A stretch of 64,000 bases of DNA from Blastomyces gilchristii SLH14081 (taxonomy: Eukaryota > Ascomycota > Eurotiomycetes > Onygenales > Ajellomycetaceae): assembly GCF_000003855.2 (NCBI RefSeq), contig NW_003101679.1:2012085-2076084 (forward strand), in the 5' to 3' direction. A model generated the notes under the pieces. The model saw nothing but the letters and a program-made list of their open reading frames with translations. It did not search any database and was not told the origin of the DNA. A program made the position numbers and the translations under genes. This document shows positions 1-11,667 of this stretch, one piece after another; position 1 is the first letter of the stretch, and each line of letters starts with the position of its first letter.

Positions 1-99
1 CATTTTAAATTAACACTAACTATTAAGAAAAAGAAAAAAGTAATAATATTCTATCAGATCTATACAGCCTGCTCACATCACTTTTTATTTTTCAAATTT

Positions 100-1095
100 T
101 TTAATCAGAGCTGTAATGTCTGTGAAGATACTCTGTTAACTGAGCTGAGTTATCTGTAACAGACTCACAGTCTCACTCTGCTCTCTATATAAATACTTTA
201 TCTCTTTCTCCATCTTATAAAGCTGATGCATCTTCACTCATAGCTGTAACAACTTCAACTTCATGATCTCACTGTTACTCATCTCATTATTCTTCTCTTT
301 ATTCTTCAGAGCTATAAACATTGTCTATTTCCTTTTAACTGAATCAGACAGCTCAGTCATCTGATATAGCTTCACACTGATGATTTACTTCTTCTTCTTT
401 CTCTTCTTCTTCTCATTCTTCTCTGCAGTGATTGTATTGACAGGGACAGCAGTCTGCTGATTCTCTGTTATTTGCATATCAGCATATATATTTTGTATAT
501 ACATTTTACTAATGAATTTGCATGCTGTAGAGATAATTCATTACTTATTAGACTGCAAACTGCAGCATTTACTCAGTGAATTATAGTGATAATTTACACA
601 GACTCTCTTCAACATGTCAGAGATTATAATACATTTAATAAATAGACTGTGATTCTTCTCACATGAGCTGTATGATGAGATGATTTTAATGTTATAACTG
701 TGAATAAGTTCTGATTCTACATTTATTGCTCTTTTTAGCTGAGGCTTAAAATTCTTCTTGTATAGTATTATATCTCTCTTGAGCTGCATCTCTCACTGCT
801 GTGCAATGATCTCACTGCTGTTCTTAACAATCTGTTCTATCAGTAGCTGTAGTCTATGTTCAGGCATTTACATATTGATGGGCTGCTGGCATGACTGCTG
901 AGAGACAGGTGCAGACAGATTGACAGGCTGCTGAGACTGCTGAGAATGAGATGGAAATGAGTTGATGAGCAGCATGGGCTGCTGAGTCTCTAGAACTTGC
1001 TAAGCTGACTCTGCACTTTTATTAGCTGTAATTTCATCATTTCTGAGCTGTTTTTCTTTGATTTTTTGATAGTTCTTTACTTATATTCAGCCATT
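100..1095 (-). pseudogene. Unidentified degraded coding region, Gln-rich then Lys-rich
   Basis: I do not recognise the family. Read on the minus strand from about 1095, one frame runs to 541 with few stops. It passes through a Gln/Ser/Pro-rich stretch (QQSQQPVNLSAPVSQQ, about 880-1000) and then an 82-codon open segment beginning MQLKRDIILYKKN. Below 480 another minus frame gives a lysine run (KNEKKKRKKKK) followed by Glu/Lys/Leu-rich coiled-coil-like sequence. The stops are mainly TAA and TGA where Gln or Trp codons are plausible, as elsewhere in the window, so this is probably a RIP-mutated transposon ORF. It is cut by the window's left edge. It could be an accessory ORF of a DNA transposon; no catalytic motif is visible. 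Confidence 0.4.
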
Positions 1096-1434
1096 TTATT
1101 TGCTTTGATGTTTTGAGGGTTAATAGGTATAAATTGTGACATTTCAAAGGCTTGCTATTTAATTGTAATTACTATATTCTCTATATAAGCTGTCTAACAT
1201 TTAATTACACCTTACTTAGAGCTTCTACATTTACTCTACAACACTACTATGATGTTATTCATCTTTTTCATCTATGTGATTGTTCTCTATTAACATATTA
1301 ATAGCTGTGAATTACATGGAATTCATCTATACAAGTCACATGCAGTTGTTCATATCTCATTATATTCACCTGAGAGATTAAACAGCATGTTTTTCAAGCT
1401 GAATAAGCGAGCGCAAGCGAGTGATTGAGGCTTG
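1096..1434. other. AT-rich non-coding stretch ending in a CpG-bearing microrepeat
   Basis: No coding frame is seen. Near its right end (about 1407-1424) the sequence aagcgagcgcaagcgagtg keeps CpG sites that are missing around it. Short aagcgag-type repeats like this resemble the terminal inverted repeats of some fungal DNA transposons. The stretch stops exactly where LINE sequence begins, so it may be the end of the element whose ORF lies to the left. No partner terminus is inside the window. Confidence 0.3.
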
Positions 1435-1611
1435 TTAAGTTTAATGAAATAATCAAGAAAATTTCACTGAACTCTTTCAAAGTCTGTAAAAAAGAGCTTT
1501 GAGAAGAATTCTGAGAGTATTCAAATCATCTTCTATTAAAGCAATGAAAATTGAAGCTTCAATTTCTTCTTCTGCTATTTAATTTGAAAGGCCTGTATAA
1601 ATCATGCTCTG
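1435..1611 (+). mobile_element. LINE fragment L1 (ORF2 region downstream of the RT), left part
   Basis: The sequence aligns base for base with the ORF2 part that follows the reverse transcriptase in the other LINEs here (for example 43497-43675). It begins abruptly, so it is 5'-truncated or joined to the sequence on its left. It is interrupted at 1611 by Gypsy-B #1 and resumes at 7333. The duplicated target is ctctg (1607-1611 and 7333-7337). Confidence 0.8.
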
Positions 1612-1944
1612 TGTAAGAGGCCTACGCCGAATAGATCAGTATTATATTGATAGGTCTTATATAACAAAGATAAAAACATTAAAGAAGGAAAGAAAGAGAA
1701 AGTGCGAGAATCAGTGATCAAGATGGATATTTATACGCGTATGTAGTGGTGTACGCAGTGGAGCTTCAGGGCAGAAGAATATACACGCGCTTGTAGCAGC
1801 CGAGGATCAGTGATCAGGAATGGTCGAGAATCAGAGTGTACATTACACGCGTTTGTAGCAGCCGAGGATCAGTGATTGGGAATGGAAGAATCTATGAAGT
1901 GTAATGGAATAGTCTATATGATTGATCGGGTGCACTCTGCCACA
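1612..1944 (-). repeat. Gypsy-B #1 LTR (3' LTR of the minus-strand element)
   Basis: 333 bp, TG...CA ends. It matches 7000-7332 over its full length, with differences that are almost all C/T or G/A. It holds two tandem copies of a roughly 62-bp unit containing tgtagcagccgagg. Confidence 0.92.
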
Positions 1945-1961
1945 TTAGCCCCCTTCTTTCA
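1945..1961 (-). other. Polypurine tract of Gypsy-B #1
   Basis: On the minus strand this is gaaagaagggggctaa, a purine run immediately before the LTR. It is the expected primer for plus-strand DNA synthesis and fixes the element's orientation. The equivalent tract in copy #2 (19328-19346) is a GA-rich run. Confidence 0.75.
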
Positions 1962-2179
1962 GAAGCAGTTCTCATCAGTCAAGAACTGCTGTTTCAGATA
2001 ACATGAAACTCAGAGTTCAGATCAGTTGATTATAGCTGACTCATTTCACAAGATATTATCAGCTGCAACTGCAGAGTCTCTCATTGAGAATATTCTCAAT
2101 CTCTTACTCAAGCTCATTATCTTCTTCTATAATATCTGATGACTGTCAGTCAGAAGTTAGCTGAGAAGAGAATGAATTG

Positions 2180-5100
2180 ATGATAGTGCAGTGAAGCAAG
2201 CTTATATGAAATATATTATGAATTTCTGATAATATGTCAAGATAGTAGTTGTGACTATCTAGAACTTCTATCACTTTATATCTAATATGATGATAATCTA
2301 GCATATAAGATGAATATGTGATTCATATGTTCTTAAGATTCAATTATATCAGATCTTCTATCTTATATTGTTCAGCAGAGTCTCAGTGAATATTGATTTG
2401 ATTCTTTTAATCTTGTTTTACAGTTATCATGAAGGTCTCTGCTCAATCACAGGCATTTTGAAGCATTATTACTATATTATCAGTGATCTGAATCAGACTG
2501 CAGAGGTTCAGTGTAAACTGTGTAATCTCTAGAAGATTTAACACTTTCATATGATAATCATGTGTAAGAAAGAATGAGCTTATGTCTGTTAAAATAACAT
2601 CTCATTCATTGATAGTGATCTCTGTGTGTAGAAGCAGATCATATCAATTATCTTATAAGTAATTATAGAACTTACAGAGATAATTCTTTACAGTCTGAAT
2701 TATCTGTTCTGATACATCATCAGTCTTGAGATGATAGATAGTTAACAGATAGTGTGTAATCTTGAGAACTTGACAGATTCTTATTCAGAAAGTGCTTATA
2801 AATTAGCAGCTCTGATCTGATACTATTAATCTCAGTAACTCATACATCTGATAGAATGAACTCTATAAGAAGGCTTTAATAACTTGTTCAGTGTTCATCT
2901 TGTTACAAGGTTTCAATATTACATTCTTACTTAGTCAGTCAATGATAATCAGAATATTTCTATAACTCTTACTCTCAGATAAATTAATAGTGAAGTTAAT
3001 TACTACATCTCATCAGATTCTATCAGAGATATTAAGTGATTTCAGTAGATCTTTTCTACAGTTCTTTTATGACATAACAGAAGAACAGTGATTGCAGTTT
3101 CAGATAAAGTGTCTGATACTATTTAATATCTCAGACTAGTAGAATTCTCAGAAGATCATTCTATACAGTTGTTCACAGCCTGAATAATCAGTTATATATG
3201 AATTATGCATCTCTTGCATTATCTGAGTGTGTAAGGATTCAGAGTAAGAGACTCAGCATTGTTTACAGAATTGTAGAGTGTTATTATTATTGATTGAACA
3301 TTCTGAGATATTAGTTCTTATATGTAGTTCTGACAAGAATCAGAGTGCTTCTTGATATACTGCTTTAGTGAGAATCTGAAGAAGTTCATCAGTCTGAGCT
3401 GCTGTATATCACAGTTCATTCAGTGTAGAGAAAGTGAAGATATCAATATCAGTTCTAATTAAAGAAGCATGTATAGTACTGTAAGCTGTTTTATCTTGAT
3501 TAACTAGTATCTTCAGATTCAAGAGCTGATGCTCTCAATTCATTCAGTGAGTATCTGTTATATTGAATGATATATCTTGCTGTTATTATAAGAGAGCATC
3601 TGTCATCAAGTTCTGACTGTCAGAACAGTAGTGTATTATAAAATAAAAGCAGCTTAGAAACTCATATTATCATATCTATCATTCAGTAAGTTTACAGATA
3701 GTTATAAAGTATTTAAGATTCTTATAATCTATAACTATCTCAAATTCAGAGATACTTCAGAGTTCAGAGACTCATTCTTCTAAACAGTATATAATTGTGA
3801 GAAGTTTCTTATCATAGATCTCATAATTGCATTCAGCAGGACTCAGTTTCTTAGATATGAAGATATATAATTGTAGAACATCTTCATTATTATATTACAG
3901 TATTACTTCTTCTGTTATATAGTCAGAGAAATCAGTCTCAATAACTGTCTTGTGATTAGAATTGAATATTATCAGCAGAGAAGTATTAATGAACATCTTC
4001 TTCATCTGTGTAAATACAGCTTCAGTGTCTGCTGATTATTGAAATACTGAGTCTTTCTTAGTGAGATCTGTAAGTGATCTCATGATATCTGAGAAGTTTT
4101 ATATAAATTACTGATAGAAGTTAGCAAATCTGATAAAGCTTTATATATCTTTCACAGTACACAGAGCTTCTCATTCAAGAATAGCAGAGACTTTCTCAGA
4201 ATTCTTTTGAATTTTCTTATTAGCTTCTATAATAAAACTCAGATACTTGATACTCTTGACTTTAAAATCACACTTATTAATATCTATCAGTAGTTCTGCT
4301 TCTTGTGACTATTGTAATATCTTTTATACATATTCTTGATGTTCTTTTCTGAATTCATCAGTGAAGATGAGAATGTTATCAAGATATGCAGATATAAATT
4401 TATTAAGAAAATCTCAGAGTGCTCAGTTGATATACTTCTGAAATGTACTGAGAGTATTAGTCAGTTCAAAGAATGTGACTACTTATTCAAAGAGATTATA
4501 TCATGTTCAGAATGCTGTAAGCTACTCATCTTCTTCAACAATGCAGATCTTATGAAACACAGTAATGATATCTAACTTTGTAAATCATTGAGCTTGTTCA
4601 ATGCAAGCTAGAGTTTCATTGATAAGAGATAAAGAATAACAGTTCTTCTTCACTAATCTGTTCAATTCTTAATAATTCACATAGAACTGAAGTTCTTTAT
4701 CTGATTTCTTTGCAAAGAGAATACAGGCTGCAGTGAAAGAGTTGCTAATATATATGAATTCTTTATTTAACAGATTATTGAGTGTCTTTTAAAGAAGAAG
4801 GAGTTTATCTCAGAACAGGTTATAAAGAGAGTCTCATGATGATTCAGAGTTTCTATCATTCTTCTTATTCAACTTAATACTGTGGTTCACTTCTGAATCT
4901 TGTAAGAGAGATAGATTTGTAGCATTATTATCTTGTCAGAAGACATCTAGATATTCATGATATTATTGAGAGAGTTTTATATGAGAATCTGTTATTGTAA
5001 TGTGAGATAATTTTTCTAGAGTCTTTTTGATATCAGTCAGACTGACAGAATAGATTGACACATGATTCTGCTATCAGTAATTCTTTCAGTGACTTCTTTT

Positions 5101-6880
5101 TCTGAGTTTCATAGGTGTTGACAGAGATCTGTGTCAGATTCATAGTCTTATAAATATCATTCTTGTGAACTCTATCTTTATTAGAGAATATTAAACTCCT
5201 GTTTCAAGTGTTTAACAAGATGCCTTGTTCAGATAGTCAGACAAGTTCTAACATAAGATTATAATCAAGATTATCAACTTCATATATATAGGTGTTTTCA
5301 CACTGATATTCTCTGACATCTATGTTTAGTTTCATCATATAACAGATACAAACATCTTTTGAATCATTGAATTCTGCAAGAAGTCAGGGTTTTGATAAGA
5401 AGATATGCTGAAGATTATGATATCTTACAACTGAAGATTTAATCATTGCATAGTGACATAGACTGCTGTCTATCATGGTCTTCATATTATACATGTTATT
5501 AATCACAGTAGATATAAGAATTGCATTCATTGTCATTTTCTCTTCAAATTGTTGTCATTCAATCTCTTCAAGCTTCTGTTTGTGAATTTGAATAGAAGCT
5601 AATCTTTTCCCTGTTTCACTGAGGCATTCTCATAGTTATCCTCTGAATCTTCCTCTAATGTAATGTGGTTGGCGCGGACAGGCGCTGATCTTTCTCTTAA
5701 GTGTGAAGACACATAGATTAATTGATAGTTGAAAGCAATATGTTCTGATCAGTTACAGTTGATGCACACTTCACATTGACATCAATCAGTGACTTCTTCA
5801 GGAGTGATCCCAGGGACTCAGAAGCCTGTTCAAACAGCGGAAACTCTTACTTATTTATAGATATTTGAATCTATTCAGTTCATGGCCTCTGCATCATTGT
5901 TCTTCAGTGCAGGTGTATGAGTGACTGAAGTGTAACATCTTCTATCACTGTTCTGTATACTCTTAAGCTTGATAAGACAGTCATTCAATGTTCAGAGCTG
6001 TGTACAAAAGCCTTTATAAGTTAGGTCTTCATTTACACTTATGAGAATCTGTAAGAGTTCAAAAGTTAATGTCTTCTTGAGCATGCTAATCTTCATTCAA
6101 TTCTCTCAAGATTGATCACCTGCTTCTAAGATCTTGATGTTAATATCAGAGATGAATGTTGTAAGAGAAATGTTCCTCTGTCAGACACTCTGTAATCAAT
6201 CTAATGCTTTCTGTTGCATGACAGTATCTCAGAACAGAATATTAAGATGTTTGATAATGTTATCAGGCATTTACAATGCTAATTTGCATGCTTTCATTCA
6301 TGAATGAAACTTCTGTTTTGTACAGTTCTTCAATCATTTATTAATATATCAATCTTGATTAATTAACAAACTGATGAAATCTTCATCTACACTCAGTTTC
6401 ATAAGCATTTTCATTCTTCATGATGAGTAGAGAGTGAGATTAGAAGTATTGAAATATGTAGAAGTATCTAAGCATTCTTTCAGTGCTTTTGTATTTGATT
6501 CTGTAGATGTTGAAATTGCATGAGTTAATCATTGAATCCCTTTGTATTGAAGTTATTGAGTTGCATGCATATCAGCTATTTGTTATTATTGTAATTTCAA
6601 TATTGCTCAGAGCCACTGTGACATTACATCTATACTCGCATTTGAGAGTTTCATATTATTGTTAGAAATGATTATATTGATCATCAGATGTGTGATATCT
6701 GTGAAATTTGAAGAAGTGTAATCATATTCTTATACATCTGAGTGTCAGAACTCTCAGGTCTTTCACTGATATTCTTTTATAAGATCTTATTCTCTTTGTA
6801 AGATCTTATTACAGAGTCAGAGTAACTAGTGAGCAAGCTTCTATCTGAGAACTCAGTGTTCACTTAACTGTTTGACTGTT
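2180..6880 (-). pseudogene. Gypsy-B #1 gag-pol remnant
   Basis: Read on the minus strand. A gag zinc knuckle of CX2CX4HX4C type lies at about 5730-5795 (CINCN, then H, last Cys now Tyr). A retropepsin-like segment with an altered active site (TMIDSS) follows at about 5470. The RT core reads SAYLDNILIFTDEF at 4351-4410, the YxDD box having become YLDN. RNase H follows near 3640-3960 ([11 protein letters not shown]). The integrase zinc region reads HFI, then C..HC, and then a core with IIIDWLSK in the region 2900-3180 when TGA is read as Trp. Many Trp codons are TGA and Gln codons TAA. No functional product is possible. Confidence 0.88.
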
Positions 6881-6999
6881 TCTCTATTTCTTATGTGTTA
6901 TTATGTGTTCAGATATCTCTTGATGAATAATCATTTCTAATGAGAAGACAATGTATGAATAATCATTTTCTAATAAGAAGATAATGAATGTTTTTATAG

Positions 7000-7332
7000 T
7001 GTAAGAGACCTATGCTGAATAGATCAGTATTATATTGATAGGTCTTATATAACAAAGATAAAAACATTAAAGAAGAAAAGAAAGAGAAAGTGCGAGAATC
7101 AGCAATTGAAATGAATATTTATACACATATGTGGTGGTGTACATGGTGGAGCTTCGGGGTGGAAGAATATACACATGTTTGTAGCAGCTGAGGATTGGTG
7201 ATCGGGAATGGTCGAGAATCGGAGTGTACGATACGCGCGTTCATAGCAGCCGAGGATCGGTGATCGGGAATGGAAGAATCTATGGAGTGTAATGGAATAG
7301 TCTATATAATTGATCGGGCGCAGCCCGCCACA
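7000..7332 (-). repeat. Gypsy-B #1 LTR (5' LTR of the minus-strand element)
   Basis: 333 bp, partner of 1612-1944. Its last 130 bp keep CpG sites (gatcgggcgcagcccgcca) that the partner has partly lost, so the two LTRs were mutated unequally. Confidence 0.92.
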
Positions 7333-7360
7333 CTCTGAGAGTCATAAAGATGAGCGTAAA
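7333..7360 (+). mobile_element. LINE fragment L1, right stub
   Basis: ctctgagagtcataaagatg continues LINE L1 directly from 1611 after the duplicated ctctg. It is cut within about 25 bp by the (TTA)n tail of LINE L2, so L2 appears to have landed in L1. The rest of L1 is not found beyond L2's other end at 29427. Confidence 0.75.
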
Positions 7361-7942
7361 TTATTATTATTATTATTCTTCAATTATAGATGTATGCAGT
7401 CAGAGACTATGACATTTACCAGAGAATCTTCAGTTCTCAGAGTTTTTCTAATATCTATAGAGTTAACTATTATACATTTACCAATTTCAGATGTACAAGA
7501 TCAGAAAATTCCAGCTGAGAATATAAAAACTCTTTACAAATTGCAGCATTTTAACACCTTCTGATACTTTGAAATCATTTGAAAATATCATGATAAAGGA
7601 AAAGAGAACACAGTCTTAAAGATAGACATATTAAATAGATAGATACAAAAGAATAGAAAGGAAAAAGTAAAGTAAAGAGAGACTATAATAAAATAACATT
7701 ATTAAAAGATACTATATAGCTGTTTTAACAGACTATATCTGATCAATTTCTCTCTCTTCATATTGAGATATTTCTGAATTCAGTTATTTTCTTATAGTTG
7801 ATTGAGTTTCTAATAGAAAGTCTATTAAGTATTTAATTTCTGTCTCAGTTGAGAATAAGAACCATATATTTAATTGATTTAGATCATACTTCTCTTTTAT
7901 TCTGACTCTGAGACTATTATATAATGCACAGTGTATTATAAT
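7361..7942 (-). mobile_element. LINE L2, segment 1: 3' tail, 3'UTR and ORF2 C-terminus
   Basis: This segment starts with the (TTA)n tail (7361-7377), the complement of the TAA-repeat tail of the other LINEs, then the 3'UTR and the ORF2 C-terminus. The latter contains the remnant of a Cys/His motif (IMHCALYN in other copies). A hAT element interrupts it at 7943. The duplicated target attataat is at 7935-7942 and 17198-17205. Confidence 0.9.
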
Positions 7943-8015
7943 TAGACTGGTCACTGAGATCATGAATTTCACATTTGATCTCATTTGGTCTGATTTTATA
8001 CATTTCTTGACGTGA

Positions 8016-8699
8016 GTCCCACCAGAACCAAGTCTCAAAAAAATCTAAAAATGAATCATTTCTGAGAGAAATAGCATGAAAAATGACCAGATTTAATTCA
8101 AGAACAGTGAAATAAATGTAATTTCTCAGAATAAACTGTGAAAGATGATTATTCTTTCAAAATCAGAATAAGAGTGAAACTGTAGATTAAATTCAGTCTC
8201 ATTCAGTTCATTCAGTGATTGCTTATATAATCACAATTTGGTAATGATTATTGATAACACTCATGAAACAACTAAATATATTCTTGTGTAACTTTATTCT
8301 TCACTTTCTTATAAAACTACACTTCTCTGATATACTGTGATCAGAGGTATTAAACTATCTGATAATTTCATGTTTTACAATCATGAGTTTCTTAATTGTT
8401 TCTTCTTATAATTATTCTGAGTGATAGTGATAAATAGCTCAGCTTATATTGAACTTTCATTTCATTCTCATCTCTGTTAATGAAATTATCAGAATATTAT
8501 ATATGATCAGTGCAACAGTTGAATATATACTCTCAATAATTTTTCATAACTCTAGAATTGATTTAGTATATAAATTTGTTGAATCATCTTAAAGATAGCA
8601 GTTAAATTTAGTTTTACAAGTTTGTAGTTTTATCTGATTTTTAGTTGCAATCAATGTATATAAGTTCTATTTCAAAGTTAGTATTATAGTTCTATATAA
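8016..8699. other. hAT interior, left subterminal region
   Basis: AT-rich sequence between the MITE-like left end and the recognisable transposase core. It may hold the transposase C-terminus and 3'UTR, but I see no convincing motif. Confidence 0.35.
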
Positions 8700-10870
8700 T
8701 ATGAAGTGTTATCAAAGATTATTACTTACTAGAGAATTGTATTCCACTGTCTTCACATCTCTAATATCTGCTCATTCAAATCTCTGATAGTTGGTATTGT
8801 AGTAATCTCAGACTAATTTAATATATAAGTCTCATTTCTTCTCTGTTCAATCTTGAGAAGTGTAGATATTAACTCAATGAGAGAGATCTAGTAGAGCTGC
8901 TACAGTATAATACTCTGTAAAAGATTGTTCAGTTTTACTGTAGTAATATATCAGTTTATCTCTTACAGTAATAATAGCCTGCACTATAGCATTATTTCAA
9001 ACTGAATTTCTTTTTAAGTGACTCAACTGCTTCTTAAAATGAGTAAATAAACTGTTATACACTCATCAGACTGACTGCAGTATTGATGTATGAGTGATTG
9101 AGACTGTCTTTATTATTTTATAAAACTGAAACAGTAAATTAATTATATATATTCAACTGAGTTCACTTCATATCAGAAAGTGTCAATATCTGAATCTTTT
9201 CTTAATCAGAGTATTACACTTAATAATTAATCATCTGATACAATCAAAGAGTCTGAACAGTTATCTCATATGTTAATCTTCACTGTATTCTAACATTCTG
9301 TATCATATTCAGTGATATGACTGATTTGTTTATTTATTGAATATCATGAAATCATTATTATTGTTTAGAGAACATACAAATCACATTAGATATGTTTCAA
9401 ATCTGTGATATTTAAATTATTAGTCAATCTATTCAAAATTAAGAGCAGTATTATTAAAAAGTATTATTTAAAAGCAATATTAAAAAGTGTTTATAAAAAA
9501 TCTTATCTTTTATAAAGTGAATGTAAAAGTTACTTAAGTAATCACTTTTATCTCATTCTCATCTCAAGAATCAGTTCTCTTATTATTCTTTATCTCAATG
9601 TTAAGATTCTTTATCAGTGTTTATATCACAAGTTGAATCACATGAGTAATACAGAAGATATGACCTTATTTATCATTTCAGAAATGCAAAGTCAATTTTT
9701 ACTCTAAACTCTTCATTATAGTGTAGTTATTTACAGTATTATCAGTTATAATTGTAAGAAGACTGAGACTAATATCTTAATAGTTATTTTTAATCACAGT
9801 TATTAATATCTCTGTTATATAATTCTCAGTATGACTACTAATCAATGATTCAAATTCAATTAATATCTGTTAATAAGTTCAGTTCTCATCAATATAATAA
9901 CATATAACTCACATAAATGCAAGATTGTTTGTACTAGTTCATGTATTCACTGTGAGAGATACTTTTCAATGATTCTTCAGCTCTGATTCTAGATATTATA
10001 TATTGACTTTATAGTGTGTCTTGAGGTTGAACTGAAGACAGAATTGATATAAAATATGAAGATTTGAATTAAGCATTTGAAGAAGTGTTCAGAATTCAGA
10101 GTTTTCAATTAATTGAAGAGAAAGATTCAGAGATATATATATACAAAGTAATTATTCATAGAAGTTATTAGATAAGAGTTATGAAATTAGAGTATTAATA
10201 TATGATTATTTTCATATGATTTTCTTTCAATTAGAAAGTGAGTATTATTAAAAATCATTAGCTGATAGAGTAACTTATCAGCTTAGAAGTAATTTTCTAA
10301 TTATTTTTCTTTTATTATCTGCATTCTGATAACTTCAGATGTCAGAAAATTTCTTCAGAGATATAATTAGTTTATGATGAATATTTCTGAATGAAGTTGA
10401 AGTGATTATAGCAGAGAGATAACTCTTCAGTATTCTATAATAAAATCTGTTAATAATTATTTCATAGTTTATCTCAGTGTTTGTATTGAGTTTTTCATAA
10501 ATTTTATAATCTGAAATCAGATATGAAGAATGAAGTGATTATTTATCATAATTAAAAGAGAGTATTCTGTGTTAAATTGTAAACAATATAGACTTTTGTT
10601 CTTCACAGTAATTTCTTAAAGAGTTTATGAATCTTCAATAGAAGTAAAAGAAGTGAAAGAAGTGAATTCAGAAGACATGATAATAATTTGAGAAAGATGA
10701 TAATTTATTTTCAATAACTGATCACTGATGTGTGGAAGAAGAATTAATATAAGAGAAAATAATCTTCTTTCTTAGCTTAGTTATAATTTTAGTACTAACT
10801 CAGATTGAATATTATTAATATATAAAAGTAAATAAACAATCTTGATTAATCTCTGTCATATTTCTTGAAA
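8700..10870 (-). pseudogene. Degraded hAT transposase
   Basis: On the minus strand, near 8840-8960, one frame reads YYYSKTEQSF, then YYTVAALLDLSH, with Trp-to-TGA stops after it. This fits the conserved hAT segment (Y-Y-x-K-T-E/D, then aA-x-x-L-x-P) that precedes the C-terminal dimerisation region. Long stop-poor readings upstream to about 10870 fit the rest of the protein, but I could not place the catalytic residues or a BED zinc finger. 61092-63006 is a second copy of this stretch and is colinear with it. Stops are mostly TGA and TAA; the gene is dead. Confidence 0.6.
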
Positions 10871-10913
10871 TATATTAATATTATAAAAGAGAGTGTTATT
10901 AAATTACATTATC

Positions 10914-10993
10914 ATCAGCGTGACTCAGTTGATAAGACTGGTAATCAAGACTGCACACATTAAAAGTGTGTGAGTTCGAATCTCACTGCTGAC
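10914..10993 (+). ncRNA. tRNA-like sequence (degenerate)
   Basis: The acceptor arms pair (tcagcg at the start, tgctgac at 10987-10993). The T arm is perfect (gtgag, loop ttcgaat, ctcac), and its agttcgaatct matches a Pol III B box. An A-box-like tgactcagttg follows the 5' arm. A cacac/gtgtg stem with a 7-nt loop could be the anticodon arm, but the space between D and anticodon arms is too long for a normal tRNA. It is the 5' end of a longer retrocopied RNA, not a working tRNA gene. I cannot assign an amino acid. Confidence 0.55.
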
Positions 10994-11667
10994 ATCTGTC
11001 ACTTCTTACTCATGAAAGCTCTCATGTAATAGAGGCTGAGTCTAATTAGTAAGGCTTGATGTGAGGTAGAACTCTCTACTGTAAGTCAAGTCACTAGTTA
11101 AGTGAGATTCTGCAAACACTCATCAGAGGTGATATTAAGTGTTAATATCTCACTATTCTACTGTGCACTCATCAAGATTCTAATGATATAGAGTCAAGTC
11201 TAATGTAGTGATTATACACTACTTAAACAAGTTTCTAACTAGAGCTGTCATCAGAGTCTAGCTCTCTCTCAAATATAGAGAATGATTTTAAAAATAATCT
11301 GACTAGCAGGTCTAGATGTGTATCTAGGCTCTAGACAGAGCACTCTGATAGACTAGAGTCTACAAGCTCACTGTCAATTTCTAATACTGATAGAGAGAAC
11401 TGCAGTCATCAAGTCTATGATTAGTCTCTAATACAGGATGAGGTCACAACAGCTGATTGATAGGCCTATGAGCATCTAATGAGACCGAGATCAGCAACTG
11501 AAGGCTTGGTGTGTACACTACCAAGTGAGTGATAGCAGTCACTAACTAACACCTCTGGAAATTAGTGACTGGCCTGAGACAACAGACACAGTGATCGGTT
11601 AATTATAGAGGATTAAATGTAATTAGCTTAAGATGCATTCTGCGGGTGGCTGGCGCCTGTAGACTTC
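10994..11667 (+). ncRNA. Hairpin-rich segment of unknown identity, 5' part of the chimera
   Basis: This segment has no coding frame and no match to other parts of the window. It contains a series of short inverted repeats: gatattaa/ttaatatc (about 11131-11149), gtagtg/cactac (about 11206-11223), tctagat/atctagg (about 11311-11328), cttggt/accaag (about 11504-11524) and tcactaa/ttagtga (about 11540-11570). Together with the tRNA-like head it suggests a structured transcript of roughly 750 nt. It ends near gcgggtggctggcgcctg, which keeps CpG sites, just before LINE sequence starts. Confidence 0.45.

Larger units (their letters stand above)
1612..7332 (-). mobile_element. Gypsy-B #1, Ty3/Gypsy LTR retrotransposon, RIP-degraded
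   Basis: This is a complete 5.7-kb element between 333-bp LTRs (1612-1944 and 7000-7332), both starting TGTAAGAG and ending CCACA. It is flanked by the 5-bp duplication ctctg and splits LINE L1. A polypurine tract lies on the minus strand beside the left LTR, so the element reads right to left. The minus-strand order is gag, protease, RT, RNase H, integrase. All frames are broken by TGA and TAA stops. The LTRs carry a 62-bp tandem repeat (about 1785-1890) not seen in the 320-bp LTRs of copy #2, so there are two LTR subtypes in the family. Confidence 0.93.

Noticed and set aside
10914..10993. A functional tRNA gene on the plus strand
   Set aside because: The D-to-anticodon spacing is abnormal, no anticodon is clear, and the sequence sits at the 5' boundary of a retro-insertion.
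10994..11667. Group I or group II intron in the hairpin-rich segment
   Set aside because: Some short strings resemble group I S and R elements, but the order and pairing do not fit a catalytic core.
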